55,879 nucleotides of DNA from Paenibacillaceae bacterium. Lineage in GTDB: Bacteria > Bacillota > Clostridia > Lachnospirales > Lachnospiraceae. Location of the stretch: NCBI GenBank assembly GCA_015057705.1, contig SVDU01000016.1:64849-120727 (forward strand), in the 5' to 3' direction. Below the pieces are notes generated by a model, which ran no database searches, was not told the origin of the DNA, and saw only the letters and a program-made list of their open reading frames with translations. Positions 18,358-27,121 of this stretch are shown here, piece by piece. Each line of letters begins with the position of its first letter. Positions within the stretch are counted from its first letter, which is position 1. Made by a program: the position numbers and the translations under genes.

Positions 18358-19326
18358 TTACACCTCAAAAGAAAACACTGGTTCCCCATCTTCACTCCAC
18401 TTCACTTTCATGATCATTGTATGCCGGTTTGGATCATACAGAGGATTTCCATCTATTACACCATACTCTCTCCCATGATAGATGCAATAATCAGTGACAT
18501 TATCTTCTGCTTTTACAAAAGAATTATGACCAGGTCCATAGATTTGCTTTGTTTCGTCCGTTACTAAAACAGGCTTTTGGCTTTTCTTCCATGCATGGGG
18601 ATCCATCACATCACCAGACTCATCCAGGGTTAACATACCCATGCAGTAATTCCTTCCCGTATCACTGGCGGAATAAGTCAGATAAATCCGGCCGCCATGC
18701 TTTAAAACCGCGGGTCCCTCATTTACCCAGAATCCTCTTCTCTCCCATTCATAATCCGGTGTGGACAGCAGGATATGTTCTCCCGACAATTTCCAGGGAT
18801 TCTCCAGCTTAGACAGATAAAGCTGGGATATCTTTTTCCCAGATCCGGTTTTCTCTGCCCAGGTCATGTAGTATTCTTTCTCATGCTGAAAAACAGTTGC
18901 ATCCAGAGAAAAATCCTGAAATGTGAAGAGATCATCCTTTGATGACTGCATCCTGCCTAACTCGTTCCACTTGTCATTTACAGGATCCGTACCCGTACAC
19001 TGCAGCACATAAGGTCTGATCTTCCACTTGTTCTCTATTTCCCCGGCAGCATAATAGATGTACCAGCAGCCATTTAAATAGTGAATCTCCGGCGCCCATA
19101 TGTGGAGGCTCTGCTCCCCACTTTCGTGTCTGCACCATATCACATGCTCTTTTGCAGTCTGTAACCCCATAACCGTATCTGCGCTGCGCAAAATAATTCT
19201 GTCGTATTCAGGTACTGAGGCAGTAAAATAATAGGTTCCGTCTTCATGTCTGCATATAAACGGATCCGCACGCTGACGTATAAACGGGGTGTTAAACTGG
19301 ATATTTGATGTATTTGGTCTTTTCAT
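18358..19326 (-). CDS. Intracellular GH43 alpha-L-arabinofuranosidase
   Basis: Glycosidase of 322 residues with no signal peptide. It has the five-bladed GH43 residues: base Asp21 in RADPFI, the second Asp in DFSLDATVF (near 139), the acid Glu in NEGPAVL (near 205) and the GPGHNSF His. It probably removes arabinose from imported arabino-oligosaccharides in the cytoplasm. First gene of the operon that continues with the ABC importer and the endo-arabinanase. The ribosome binding site is weak. A beta-xylosidase or exo-arabinanase activity cannot be excluded. Confidence 0.85.
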   Translation of the reverse strand: MKRPNTSNIQFNTPFIRQRADPFICRHEDGTYYFTASVPEYDRIILRSADTVMGLQTAKEHVIWCRHESGEQSLHIWAPEIHYLNGCWYIYYAAGEIENKWKIRPYVLQCTGTDPVNDKWNELGRMQSSKDDLFTFQDFSLDATVFQHEKEYYMTWAEKTGSGKKISQLYLSKLENPWKLSGEHILLSTPDYEWERRGFWVNEGPAVLKHGGRIYLTYSASDTGRNYCMGMLTLDESGDVMDPHAWKKSQKPVLVTDETKQIYGPGHNSFVKAEDNVTDYCIYHGREYGVIDGNPLYDPNRHTMIMKVKWSEDGEPVFSFEV

Positions 19327-19610
19327 ACACTTATCTTTGCTCTACCTTTCTATTTTTGTGTATATTATACAATATATTTTCTTTGAGCTCAAGTATCATT
19401 TTAGATACATGTGAATTATTTTTACTTAATCTAAATATATAGGAGGATTTTATTATATGAGGCTGATTGGATTCACAGCGTAAAAGAAAAGGCGGGAATA
19501 CAGAAATGATATCAGGATTGTAATAACTGCACAATTGATGTAAGATAGTACAGCATCGAAGTTTATCATACAAAGCATTGAAGTAAATACGACAGAGGAC
19601 TAGAATTAAT

Positions 19611-21251
19611 ATGACAAACCAGAACGAGAACAGAAACAGCATTATTAAGCAGGGCAGTATTTTAGCCGTTGCATCAATTACCGTACGCATAATCGGGTTA
19701 ATTTACAGAATCCCCATGGCTAACATTATTGGAGAAAAAGCCATGGGCATCTATTCTGCCGCTTTTGAAATTTATAATATTATACTTATTTTATCTTCAT
19801 ACAGCATGCCATTGGCTGTCTCAAAATTAATATCTGAAAAACTGATACAAAGAAGGTATAAAAACGCCAACATTTACCTCCTCAACTGTTTCTTTTTTTC
19901 AATTATAGTTGGGTTAACAGCAAGTCTTTTTCTATATTTTAATGCTTCCTGGATTGAAAGCAGCCTGTTAAACAAATACGCGGGAGTATCCAAATCCCTG
20001 AAAATATTAGCTCCTACGATTTTTATTGTTTCCGTGATGGGTGTGTTTCGAGGTTTTTTTCAGGGAAAGAGTACCATGGTTCCAACAGCTGTTTCCCAGG
20101 TAATTGAGCAGATCATAAATGCAGTTGTCAGTATTGCAGCTGCCAGTTATTTAATCAGTATAAACAGTTCCTCTCCTGAAGTGGCTGCCTGGGGAGCTGC
20201 AGGAGGTACACTGGGAACCTGCATCGGAGCATTATCCGGATTGCTGTTTCTTATATTTATATTTGTTTTGTATTCTCCTAATATTCGAAGGCAGATGAGA
20301 AAATATGAAGCAGAACCTACCGACAGTATTAAAATCATATATCAATCCATTTTTATAACGGTAATTCCCATTATATTAAGTCAGACAGTCTATCAGGTAA
20401 ATGGCGTCATTGATATATCATTGTTTAATAATATCATGGGACGGAAAGGTTTTTCTGAAACTGACATCAGTATTCTGCAGGGTAACTACAGCACACTTTA
20501 TAAGCTGTTAATCAGTGTTCCGATTGCCATCTCCAGTTCCTTTGGGGGTTCTATGATTCCAAGTATTGTAAGCTCACATACCAATAAAAAGTACCATGAG
20601 ACCAGGAAGAAAATATCAAGCGCAATCCTTTTTAATATGAATATTGCCTTTCCAAGTGCAATTGGATTAATGGTTCTGGGAAAGCCAGTTTTAAGCATTC
20701 TGTTTCCCAGATATAACGTGATATTAGGCGGAAATTTGTTGTTAACCGGTGCAGCCGCCATTCTGTTTTATGCTTATTCAACCATAACCAGTTCCACCTT
20801 ACAAGGGATTAATAAGATGAAAATTCCAGTTATAAATTCAGCAATAGGCCTGGTCATTCATATCGGTGTGGTCTATCTCTGTTTAAATCATTTTAATCTG
20901 GGAATATACTCCTTGATTATTGGAAATATCACTCTTCCTCTCATCGTGATGATTTTAAATAGCTTCGCTCTTAATAAGTATTTGAGTTATAGAGAAAATA
21001 AAACCAAGATCTTCCTGAAACCATTTTTATGTTCTGTTATAATGGGAGTGATCTGCTATGCTGTTTATCATGGAATTTATTTCGTTATCAGAATTAATTC
21101 TATTTCTGTACTTTTGGCAATCACGGCTTCTGTCTTCGCATATTTTTATCTGATATTGAAATTCGGGGGAATCAGCGGGGAGGAATTAACGGAATTCCCT
21201 GCCGGTCGCACCTTATACCGCGCAGCTGGTAAGTTACATTTAATTAAATAA
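19611..21251 (+). CDS. SpoVB/MurJ-type polysaccharide flippase
   Basis: Membrane protein of 546 residues with about 14 membrane segments, of the MOP superfamily. It starts with the basic stretch and GSILAVASITVRIIGLIYRIP and has GFFQGKSTMVPTAVSQVIEQI near residue 150, both typical of SpoVB and its relatives, which flip lipid-linked saccharides such as peptidoglycan precursors. GAGGA lies before the ATG. It is divergent from the arabinan operon and convergent with a decayed glycosyltransferase, with a terminator between them. Confidence 0.88.
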   Translation: MTNQNENRNSIIKQGSILAVASITVRIIGLIYRIPMANIIGEKAMGIYSAAFEIYNIILILSSYSMPLAVSKLISEKLIQRRYKNANIYLLNCFFFSIIVGLTASLFLYFNASWIESSLLNKYAGVSKSLKILAPTIFIVSVMGVFRGFFQGKSTMVPTAVSQVIEQIINAVVSIAAASYLISINSSSPEVAAWGAAGGTLGTCIGALSGLLFLIFIFVLYSPNIRRQMRKYEAEPTDSIKIIYQSIFITVIPIILSQTVYQVNGVIDISLFNNIMGRKGFSETDISILQGNYSTLYKLLISVPIAISSSFGGSMIPSIVSSHTNKKYHETRKKISSAILFNMNIAFPSAIGLMVLGKPVLSILFPRYNVILGGNLLLTGAAAILFYAYSTITSSTLQGINKMKIPVINSAIGLVIHIGVVYLCLNHFNLGIYSLIIGNITLPLIVMILNSFALNKYLSYRENKTKIFLKPFLCSVIMGVICYAVYHGIYFVIRINSISVLLAITASVFAYFYLILKFGGISGEELTEFPAGRTLYRAAGKLHLIK

Positions 21252-21258
21252 CGATCTA

Positions 21259-21296
21259 AGAAAGCCTCGCATTGAGTACCGATGCAGAGGCTTTCT
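21259..21296. terminator. Bidirectional terminator
   Basis: AGAAAGCCTC and GAGGCTTTCT form a perfect ten-pair stem between the flippase and the convergent glycosyltransferase relic. Confidence 0.75.
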
Positions 21297-21303
21297 CTAT
21301 ATT

Positions 21304-22316
21304 CTAATTTTTTGTTTTTTCCTGAAACTTCCGCATACGGCCGCAGATCAACGCATAGTAGAAATACACGGCGAAATACAGTCGTAACTCTATTAGTTTA
21401 ATCAGGATTTTTTCAGCTGGTGTAAATTCGTTTTTCAGCAGATGTTTTTTATTTTCAAATAAGAATTCCTTATTTCTTAGTTTGTATACATTGAAAAGTC
21501 CGCCCCAGAACCCGGCTGGATTCTCATGATGGGTTTCATTTCTTATACTTCTTAGAAATTTCAAAAGCAAAGAAGTGCTTAATCTTGCCATATATCTATT
21601 CTCATCATCATCAAAGAGATCTTCTGCAAATTATTCCAGTATGTAGACCGTTTACTCAAGGAATTAGAGGACATTCTGTTGTAGTGATAGAAGGGTCGAT
21701 CCGTTATGTATAAGCTCTTTGCCCTCATAAAGGACTGAAGAATCATAATCTCATCTTCATGGAGGAAAACGTCTTTGTAAAACTTTATGCCCTCTATCAT
21801 TTCTCTTTTAAACAGGCAGCACCAGATGTAGCCGGTAGTGATTAACTGGTCCTGCTGTATATCACCATATAAAGGAAGAATGTAGCAATCATATAAATCT
21901 AAGATTTTGTACAGACAAACGGGCAAGGGGAGATTGCATATAATGGCAACTCCATCCTGACGATGCCTGTAGGCAGAAAAGAATACCAGATCGGCTGATG
22001 ATTGTATGGCTTCTTCGTACAGCTTTTCACACATATTCAATTCACACCAGTCATCACTGTCAACAAAACTGATATACTGACCTGATGCATTTTTCAAACA
22101 AACTTCTCTGGTTGCAGATAATCCCTGGTTCTTTTGATGAATTAACTTGATACGCCTATCCTCAGAGGCATACCGGTCACAAATTTCCCCAGATCCATCG
22201 GTTGATCCATCATCTACGATTATTATTTCAATATGATCCAATGTCTGATTGATTAAAGAATGGATACATCTGTCTAATGTATCCTTCATGTTGTAAACAG
22301 CAACCAGAATGCTTAT
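21304..22316 (-). pseudogene. Family 2 glycosyltransferase, frameshifted and without a normal start
   Basis: The frame from 22289 to 21579 encodes a GT2 catalytic domain: IIIVDDGSTDGSGEICDRY, the metal motif VDSDDW, and a basic C-terminal half. The conserved first strand ISILVAVYN lies before the first ATG, but its only possible starts are ATA, ATT or CTG, with a stop two codons further up. At 21579-21591 the frame ends, and another frame continues to 21304 with KILIKLIELRLYFAVYFYYAL, which looks like the usual GT2 tail. Together about 330 residues, the family's normal length. A frameshift plus start loss is the simplest reading. The 5' end overlaps the stop of the AraC gene. Confidence 0.7.
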
Positions 22317-23209
22317 TTATGATGTTTCAGGGTCTTTTTGCGATACTCGGTTGGGGAACATCCTTTCACTTTGTAAAATGTATGAGAATAGTAATTGGAA
22401 TCGCTAAAACCTGCCTTCGCAGCAATATCTCCAATGGAATCATTGGAAGCCTCCAGATCCTTTAAGCTTTTTTCAATCCGATATTCCAATATAAATCGAA
22501 AGAGAGGAATCTTCATATACTGCTTAAAAATCCTGCAGCATTCCCCTTTACAGATATGGATATGATCTGCAATCTCTTCCAACGTTATTTTATGGCTGTA
22601 ATTCTCTTCAATGAAAGATAAAATATTTCTGATTCTTTCGTAATTGTGTCTTTCAGGTGATGTGATTGTCTGAGTCGTATCATAGTTTAGATATAACACT
22701 TTCCAAAATTCAAGCAGTTTGATCAGAACGTCTATTTCATAGGTATCCCGTTGCTGCTGATCAATGGTGACAATTTCATTCAGAATCTTAATGATCTCTT
22801 TATGCCAGGGCTTAGTTAAATCAAAACAAATAGAGAACAAAGAAAGATTCTGAATGAATGGGGATACGTATTTTAAGTAGAAAATACTGTTTTCATAAGA
22901 ATAAATTAACCTGGGATCGAATGTAATTGATACATACTCGCAATCCATATTTTCATACATGCGGCCTGTGTGAAGTACTCTTGTATTACCAAAAAGTGCC
23001 TCTCCTTGACAAAGATGAAACTCTTCATTATTAATCTCATATATCATCTGCCCTTGAGTAATCAATGTTAGTTCAATCTCAGGATGCCAATGCCAAAGGA
23101 ATGAATTCGAGTCATACTTTGATAGTTTTTCATTACTAATTAGTAATGGAAGTTGAAAGTCCCCATGCTCTTTCAACTCTTTTTGGAATTGGTTGGTTAA
23201 AATCTGCAA
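22313..23209 (-). CDS. AraC-family regulator with cupin sensor domain
   Basis: About 298 residues. An N-terminal cupin domain has FLWHWHPEIELTLITQG and the CQGEALFGNTRVLHTG turn; the C-terminal double helix-turn-helix (about the last 100 residues) has ISLEEIADHIH-like and AGFSDSNYYSHTFYKVKGCSP motifs. No ATG is available at the 5' end. I chose the TTG at 23209, seven bases after AGGGGGA; another TTG at 23233 has no site. It controls sugar-related genes in most relatives; here its neighbour is the decayed glycosyltransferase. Confidence 0.82.
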   Translation of the reverse strand: MQILTNQFQKELKEHGDFQLPLLISNEKLSKYDSNSFLWHWHPEIELTLITQGQMIYEINNEEFHLCQGEALFGNTRVLHTGRMYENMDCEYVSITFDPRLIYSYENSIFYLKYVSPFIQNLSLFSICFDLTKPWHKEIIKILNEIVTIDQQQRDTYEIDVLIKLLEFWKVLYLNYDTTQTITSPERHNYERIRNILSFIEENYSHKITLEEIADHIHICKGECCRIFKQYMKIPLFRFILEYRIEKSLKDLEASNDSIGDIAAKAGFSDSNYYSHTFYKVKGCSPTEYRKKTLKHHK

Positions 23210-23496
23210 ATATGTATCCCCCTGGAAATGCAAATCGTATTGTTATATGCCAAGCATTCTGCAATCTTTTATTATTTTAGAAATCTTTCCCATATTGTTT
23301 TTTGTTTGCCGTTCATATAATTCTATAAGTTCTCTTTCAACTTCAGCCTTTTCCCCATTTGAAATATATCAGGCTTCATATTAATTGTCTTAAGTTCTTT
23401 TATTCGTTCCGGTAGTCCGGATATACAATTAGTTATACCGTATGTTACCTGATGTTTCAATATGTTAAAGGGATTTTAAACCGAATGTTTAAGCGC

Positions 23497-23598
23497 TTAC
23501 GTAATTATATATAGATCTTCACTAAAATGTCGCTGTATAATCCGTATTTTCTCTTCATAAGTCCAATTTCTTCTTTTGGTTCCTTTAGGAACACCCAC
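23497..23598 (-). pseudogene. Short IS3-type transposase relic
   Basis: A GTG-started frame of 33 residues reads GVPKGTKRRNWTYEEKIRII and then ends. It resembles the first helix region of IS3-family OrfA proteins in Lachnospiraceae. The rest of this 610-base gap between the two AraC genes (23210-23822) holds only a terminator hairpin and AT-rich sequence. Confidence 0.35.
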
Positions 23599-23632
23599 AA
23601 TATCACATCCTTTTAAAATAATTATAAAACAA

Positions 23633-23668
23633 AAAGTAGACAAGGTGGCTATATTCCTTGTCTACTTT
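23633..23668 (-). terminator. Strong hairpin, probable terminator
   Basis: AAAGTAGACAAGG and CCTTGTCTACTTT form a perfect 13-pair stem with a 10-base loop. On the minus strand a T-rich tail follows, so it would end transcription from the AraC gene at 23823. Confidence 0.65.
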
Positions 23669-23822
23669 CATTTTACAACTTTACTTAAGTGGTTTGCTCG
23701 ACCCCTAACTACAGTATCGAAGTAAGTCTCTTGTATGTTCCGAATTGGTAGTAAACATAAAATTCCTTACTTGCTATACGCGACATGCCCTTGATTTGCT
23801 ATTGATTGCTGGTTAAAAAATA

Positions 23823-24692
23823 TTACAGAATCGGAACCCAATATTCGATTTTGCTATTCCCGTCACTGTCAATCGCTTCATAGCACTTAGTGAAGTCATA
23901 CATATTGTTTTCGCTGAATTGACAGGTGGATTGGGGGAACCACTCTTTATAGATATAATCGGCAACAGGTTGCATGGAATCTTGAGGTTTACCAGTAAAG
24001 CTAAAAACCACATATTTGCTAGCAGGTAATTCTTTGGTTATCATTCCAGCGGGAACTGTTGAAAAATCTGTCACTTCCGAAACACCATAAAAGTCAAATG
24101 CCGGTTGCTCATTTTCAGAATCAAAATCCTTTGTATAATCATTTAATGCAATTAAGCAGTCAGTTTCAGAACGGTTAGCAATTTTTTCTTTATTGGTTTG
24201 AAGTTTCATCATACTTTCACCAATGACGGAAAATCCATTTCTTGTGTTTCCGGTATACCCGACCAATAATATTTTTTCGCTTTCTATTATCTTAATATCC
24301 ATAATCATATCTCCTCTTAACTGCTTCTTCCCATCTACTGTAAATTTGAGTTGCAAGGGGTAAAAATCTTTTTTCTTTCTTAATTCTTGTGGGCTAATAC
24401 CAAACATGGCCTTAAATGCTACTGAAAAAGACTGTTGCGTTTCATATCCTGCATATAAGGAAATTTCCATAATGGACTTGTCCGAAAAAATCAATACTCT
24501 TGCTGCTTCAGTCATCCGACGCCTTTGAACATAAGAATGAACGGTAAACCCCACAATACTGGTAAACATCCTGTGCAAATGGTATTTTGAATATCCCGCT
24601 TCATTCGCTATGCTTTCCAAATCCAGTTTTTCCTCTAAATGAACTTCAATATAATCTACTATACGAGCTATATTTAATAAATTGTTCTCCAT
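23823..24692 (-). CDS. AraC-family regulator with GyrI-like effector domain
   Basis: Protein of 289 residues. The N-terminal 105 residues form an AraC double helix-turn-helix (LDLESIANEAGYSKYHLHRMF, then AGYETQQSFSVAFKAMFGISP). Residues about 130-289 form a GyrI-like/SHS2 effector-binding domain (MDIKIIESEKILLVGYTG; the end reads YDFTKCYEAI then EYWVPI). This is the Rob/BmrR-type layout that binds drugs or other hydrophobic molecules. GGAGG precedes the ATG. No obvious target is adjacent, so it may act on itself or elsewhere. Confidence 0.88.
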   Translation of the reverse strand: MENNLLNIARIVDYIEVHLEEKLDLESIANEAGYSKYHLHRMFTSIVGFTVHSYVQRRRMTEAARVLIFSDKSIMEISLYAGYETQQSFSVAFKAMFGISPQELRKKKDFYPLQLKFTVDGKKQLRGDMIMDIKIIESEKILLVGYTGNTRNGFSVIGESMMKLQTNKEKIANRSETDCLIALNDYTKDFDSENEQPAFDFYGVSEVTDFSTVPAGMITKELPASKYVVFSFTGKPQDSMQPVADYIYKEWFPQSTCQFSENNMYDFTKCYEAIDSDGNSKIEYWVPIL

Positions 24693-24893
24693 GTTATTCC
24701 TGCCTCCTTGACATTATTATAATAAAATTCAGATATGTACTTTTCACATTTCTTGCTATTTTTTACCTTTATACAATTATATCAGAATACAAGTCATCCT
24801 ACTTGTCCAAAAGTTTAGGATTTCCGTAAAATGGCAAGTGTATATCTATTTTGTCCTCAATTGTACCTCAATTGTAAAAAAGAAAAAAAACAG

Positions 24894-24933
24894 GAAAAAT
24901 GACGAATAATACCGTAATAATTACATATTTGTA
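24894..24933 (+). promoter_or_regulatory. Shared 40-bp element, copy upstream of the secreted-peptide operon
   Basis: This stretch matches 26822-26861, upstream of the xylanase, at about 33 of 40 positions. The best conserved cores are AAAATGACGAA, CGTAATA and TTACATATTT. The surrounding 24693-25109 is otherwise AT-rich without a gene. Confidence 0.55.
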
Positions 24934-25014
24934 TTTTCATATTATTTGTGTATTAATATTGTAATAGTTTAACGAATGATTCTCTGAAAAGGATTAAAAA
25001 TCTAGGAGAACTAC

Positions 25015-25023
25015 GAAAGGAGG
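25015..25023 (+). promoter_or_regulatory. STAB-SD-like GAAAGGAGG in the leader
   Basis: A perfect Shine-Dalgarno-like GAAAGGAGG lies 86 bases before the real start at 25110, which has its own GGGGG site, and no ORF starts from it. In Bacillus cry3A leaders such a site protects mRNA by binding ribosomes; that role here is inference. Confidence 0.4.
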
Positions 25024-25109
25024 AACAATTTTAGTATAAAAAACCTGATTTAATAATACCTGATCAAAGATCACTTAAACAACAAAATATATTATAAGGG
25101 GGATTTAAA

Positions 25110-25568
25110 ATGAGAAAGAAATTTTTAGCCATGATGTTATCAATAACTGTAGGATTTACTCCTGTGATTGCAAGTGCAACAACTGTTAATGCCGCTGATT
25201 TACAAACCAGTGCAGAAACTTCAGTACAGATATTAGCTATGCCTCAGGAGAGTGATTACCCCACTGTAATAACTCCGGCTAGTGTTGGTTCAAAAGTAGT
25301 TAAAGCAGCAGTCAAATTTATTATTAAAAATAAATCAGCAGCCGCAGAAGTGGTAGAACGGGTATCCGGAAAAACAGTTGCGAAAAATTTCCTTAAGCAT
25401 TTTGATACAATTGCTGGCGCATTAGAGCCATTGCTGGCATGGTCGGATATTCCGGCGCAGGCTGTATATGATGCCGTATTCAGAGGATTATATAATGCTG
25501 GCGTTTCAAGGGCTGTAGCTACAAACATAGCCCTGGCAATCAAGGAAGGATTAAGTTGGTTTATTTAA
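25110..25568 (+). CDS. Secreted helical protein, candidate bacteriocin precursor
   Basis: I do not recognise a named family. The 152 residues begin with a clear Sec signal peptide (MRKKFLAMMLSITVGF, then a likely cut after VNA at 28). A polar region to about residue 56 follows, then about 95 residues rich in Ala, Val, Ile and Lys with amphipathic helix patterns, ending in NIALAIKEGLSWFI. Size, signal peptide, basic amphipathic helices and a hydrophobic Trp-containing C-terminus resemble large helical bacteriocins cut from a precursor, such as closticin 574; this is an analogy only. The next ORF begins one base after the stop. GGGGG precedes the ATG. Confidence 0.75.
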   Translation: MRKKFLAMMLSITVGFTPVIASATTVNAADLQTSAETSVQILAMPQESDYPTVITPASVGSKVVKAAVKFIIKNKSAAAEVVERVSGKTVAKNFLKHFDTIAGALEPLLAWSDIPAQAVYDAVFRGLYNAGVSRAVATNIALAIKEGLSWFI

Positions 25569-25569
25569 T

Positions 25570-25899
25570 ATGATAGATGATACACAACAACTATATTTGG
25601 ACAGTTTGTCTGAAATAGCCGAGGCTTTGGGACACTCTTTTGATAATCCTATCTCAATCAGCCTGTTATGCCTGACATTAGGAATTACAAACGAAGAAAA
25701 AGGAAAGATCTATGTGGCCTTTAACCAAGTGCTGCGGCTAAATGAATTTGATAAGCTATCTGTGCAGCTCTTTAGAAACGAGCTGGAAAATATTATCTCT
25801 AATGCAAGAGAATTTAATGATATTGTTGTAATTGCATTAATAAAAGCATTTGCACGTAATTTAATAGCAGAATTGGTTCCATTTGCAAGATCTCTTTAA
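25570..25899 (+). CDS. Small helical cytoplasmic protein, candidate immunity partner
   Basis: A 109-residue protein without signal peptide or membrane segment and of mixed charge. It is predicted by eye to be helical throughout (QQLYLDSLSEIAEAL, KIYVAFNQVLRLNEFDKL, IVVIALIKAFARNLIAEL). It starts one base after the stop of the secreted protein, with AAGGAAGGA inside that gene, so translation is coupled. A soluble four-helix protein of about 100 residues behind a secreted peptide is the layout of class II bacteriocin immunity proteins. No sequence match to a known family is claimed. Confidence 0.7.
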   Translation: MIDDTQQLYLDSLSEIAEALGHSFDNPISISLLCLTLGITNEEKGKIYVAFNQVLRLNEFDKLSVQLFRNELENIISNAREFNDIVVIALIKAFARNLIAELVPFARSL

Positions 25900-25907
25900 A
25901 ATAGGAA

Positions 25908-25934
25908 AACGTAGAAGCAGACATGCTCTACGTT
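25908..25934. terminator. Terminator between peptide operon and AAA ATPase
   Basis: AACGTAGA and TCTACGTT plus an inner GCA/TGC form a stem followed by seven T on the plus strand. It also serves the convergent gene. Confidence 0.75.
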
Positions 25935-25937
25935 TTT

Positions 25938-26654
25938 TTATTTGCTATCCGCTAATAGCTGATTGATAAATGATTCTCGATTATTTACGAACATTTTTAG
26001 TATTTGAAAATTCTCTGTATCCTCATATTCACAAGCATGAATTTCTCCATTATCAAAAGACCATATAGAAGAATTTGGTATTGCCAGCAAAATAGGAGAA
26101 TGTGTGACAATAATAAACTGCGATCCTTTTTTAGCCATTTCAGCAATTTGAATAAGCAACGTTAATTGTCTCTGCATTGATAATGCAGATTCAGGTTCAT
26201 CTATTATATAGATACCCTCCTTTTGAAATGCTTGAAAAAACGACAAAAAACTTTCACCATGAGATTGCTCATGTAACCCCTTTTCTCCGTACAGGCTATT
26301 ATATTCGATGGCTTTTGTCGCTACATTATAAAAACTTTCAGCGCGAAAGAAAAAGCTGGACAAAGGTCTCTTAAAACCTTTCGATATGCTTATAGCATCG
26401 CTTAATTCTGAAGTGTCATTATATGTGCTGAATCTATAATTTAACGTGCCTCCCTCTGGATTAAATCCGTAAGCCACTGCAATTGCTTCAAGTAATGTAG
26501 ATTTTCCCGTTCCGTTTTCTCCTATAAAGAAAGTTATACTATTTGTAAATGAAAGTTCGCTAATTTTACTAATTGAATGAATTTTTCTCAAGTATGAATC
26601 TTCTTCAATCTTGCTCCAATCAATTTTTATACTGCGAATAAATTTATTATCCAT
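25938..26654 (-). CDS. Small AAA/ABC-type ATPase
   Basis: Soluble ATPase of 238 residues. Walker A is GENGTGKST near residue 47, a signature-like HGESFLSFF is near 133, Walker B is IYIIDEPESAL near 150, and the switch His is in IIVTHSPILLAI. There is no membrane domain, coiled coil or nuclease domain. Such stand-alone AAA_21/AAA_23-type proteins are common and of unclear function; some serve in defence or DNA repair. It converges on the peptide operon. I do not assign a role. Confidence 0.8.
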   Translation of the reverse strand: MDNKFIRSIKIDWSKIEEDSYLRKIHSISKISELSFTNSITFFIGENGTGKSTLLEAIAVAYGFNPEGGTLNYRFSTYNDTSELSDAISISKGFKRPLSSFFFRAESFYNVATKAIEYNSLYGEKGLHEQSHGESFLSFFQAFQKEGIYIIDEPESALSMQRQLTLLIQIAEMAKKGSQFIIVTHSPILLAIPNSSIWSFDNGEIHACEYEDTENFQILKMFVNNRESFINQLLADSK

Positions 26655-26821
26655 AAATAACCACCTTTAAAATTAAAATCATATATACGGTAATTGTTGA
26701 TAATTTACACCGCACGTTCATATTGTATCATTAAAGGATTTTTCAGTCAATTGTGTTGATAAATTGATGATTTCCATTAATTATAATCATTTCTTTCGCA
26801 TGATTTAAATTGATAATGGCG

Positions 26822-26861
26822 AAAAAATGACGAACAGCATCGTAATAGTTACATATTTCTA
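26822..26861 (+). promoter_or_regulatory. Shared 40-bp element, copy upstream of the xylanase
   Basis: Partner of the element at 24894-24933, about 260 bases before the xylanase start. The gap 26655-27121 contains nothing else recognisable apart from this and a GAAAGGAG site. Confidence 0.55.
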
Positions 26862-27014
26862 ATCTAATACAGTTAATATGATAAATTAGTAATATCTTAT
26901 AAGAACAGATCAGTATTTGATAAGATGTTAACTCATCATAATCAGCATTTTTATTTATTATAGCTTTGATAGAAAGTAAACTTTGAAATAGCGTATCTAA
27001 AAACTACTGGGTTG

Positions 27015-27022
27015 GAAAGGAG
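27015..27022 (+). promoter_or_regulatory. STAB-SD-like GAAAGGAG in the xylanase leader
   Basis: GAAAGGAG lies 99 bases before the xylanase ATG, which has its own GGGGG site. Same arrangement as at 25015 and, on the other strand, at 39096-39103. Confidence 0.4.
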
Positions 27023-27121
27023 TTGAAATTAAAAATACAAGATATACAAAACTTGTTATTTTAGAGACAAATTTTCAAAGAATCTTTAAAATAATCAATC
27101 AAAATACAAGGGGGTAATTGA

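Noticed and set aside
19331-19690. Minus-strand frame of 119 residues upstream of the flippase
   Set aside because: It overlaps the flippase start and promoter, has no ribosome binding site and no family-like pattern; it reads as an antisense shadow.
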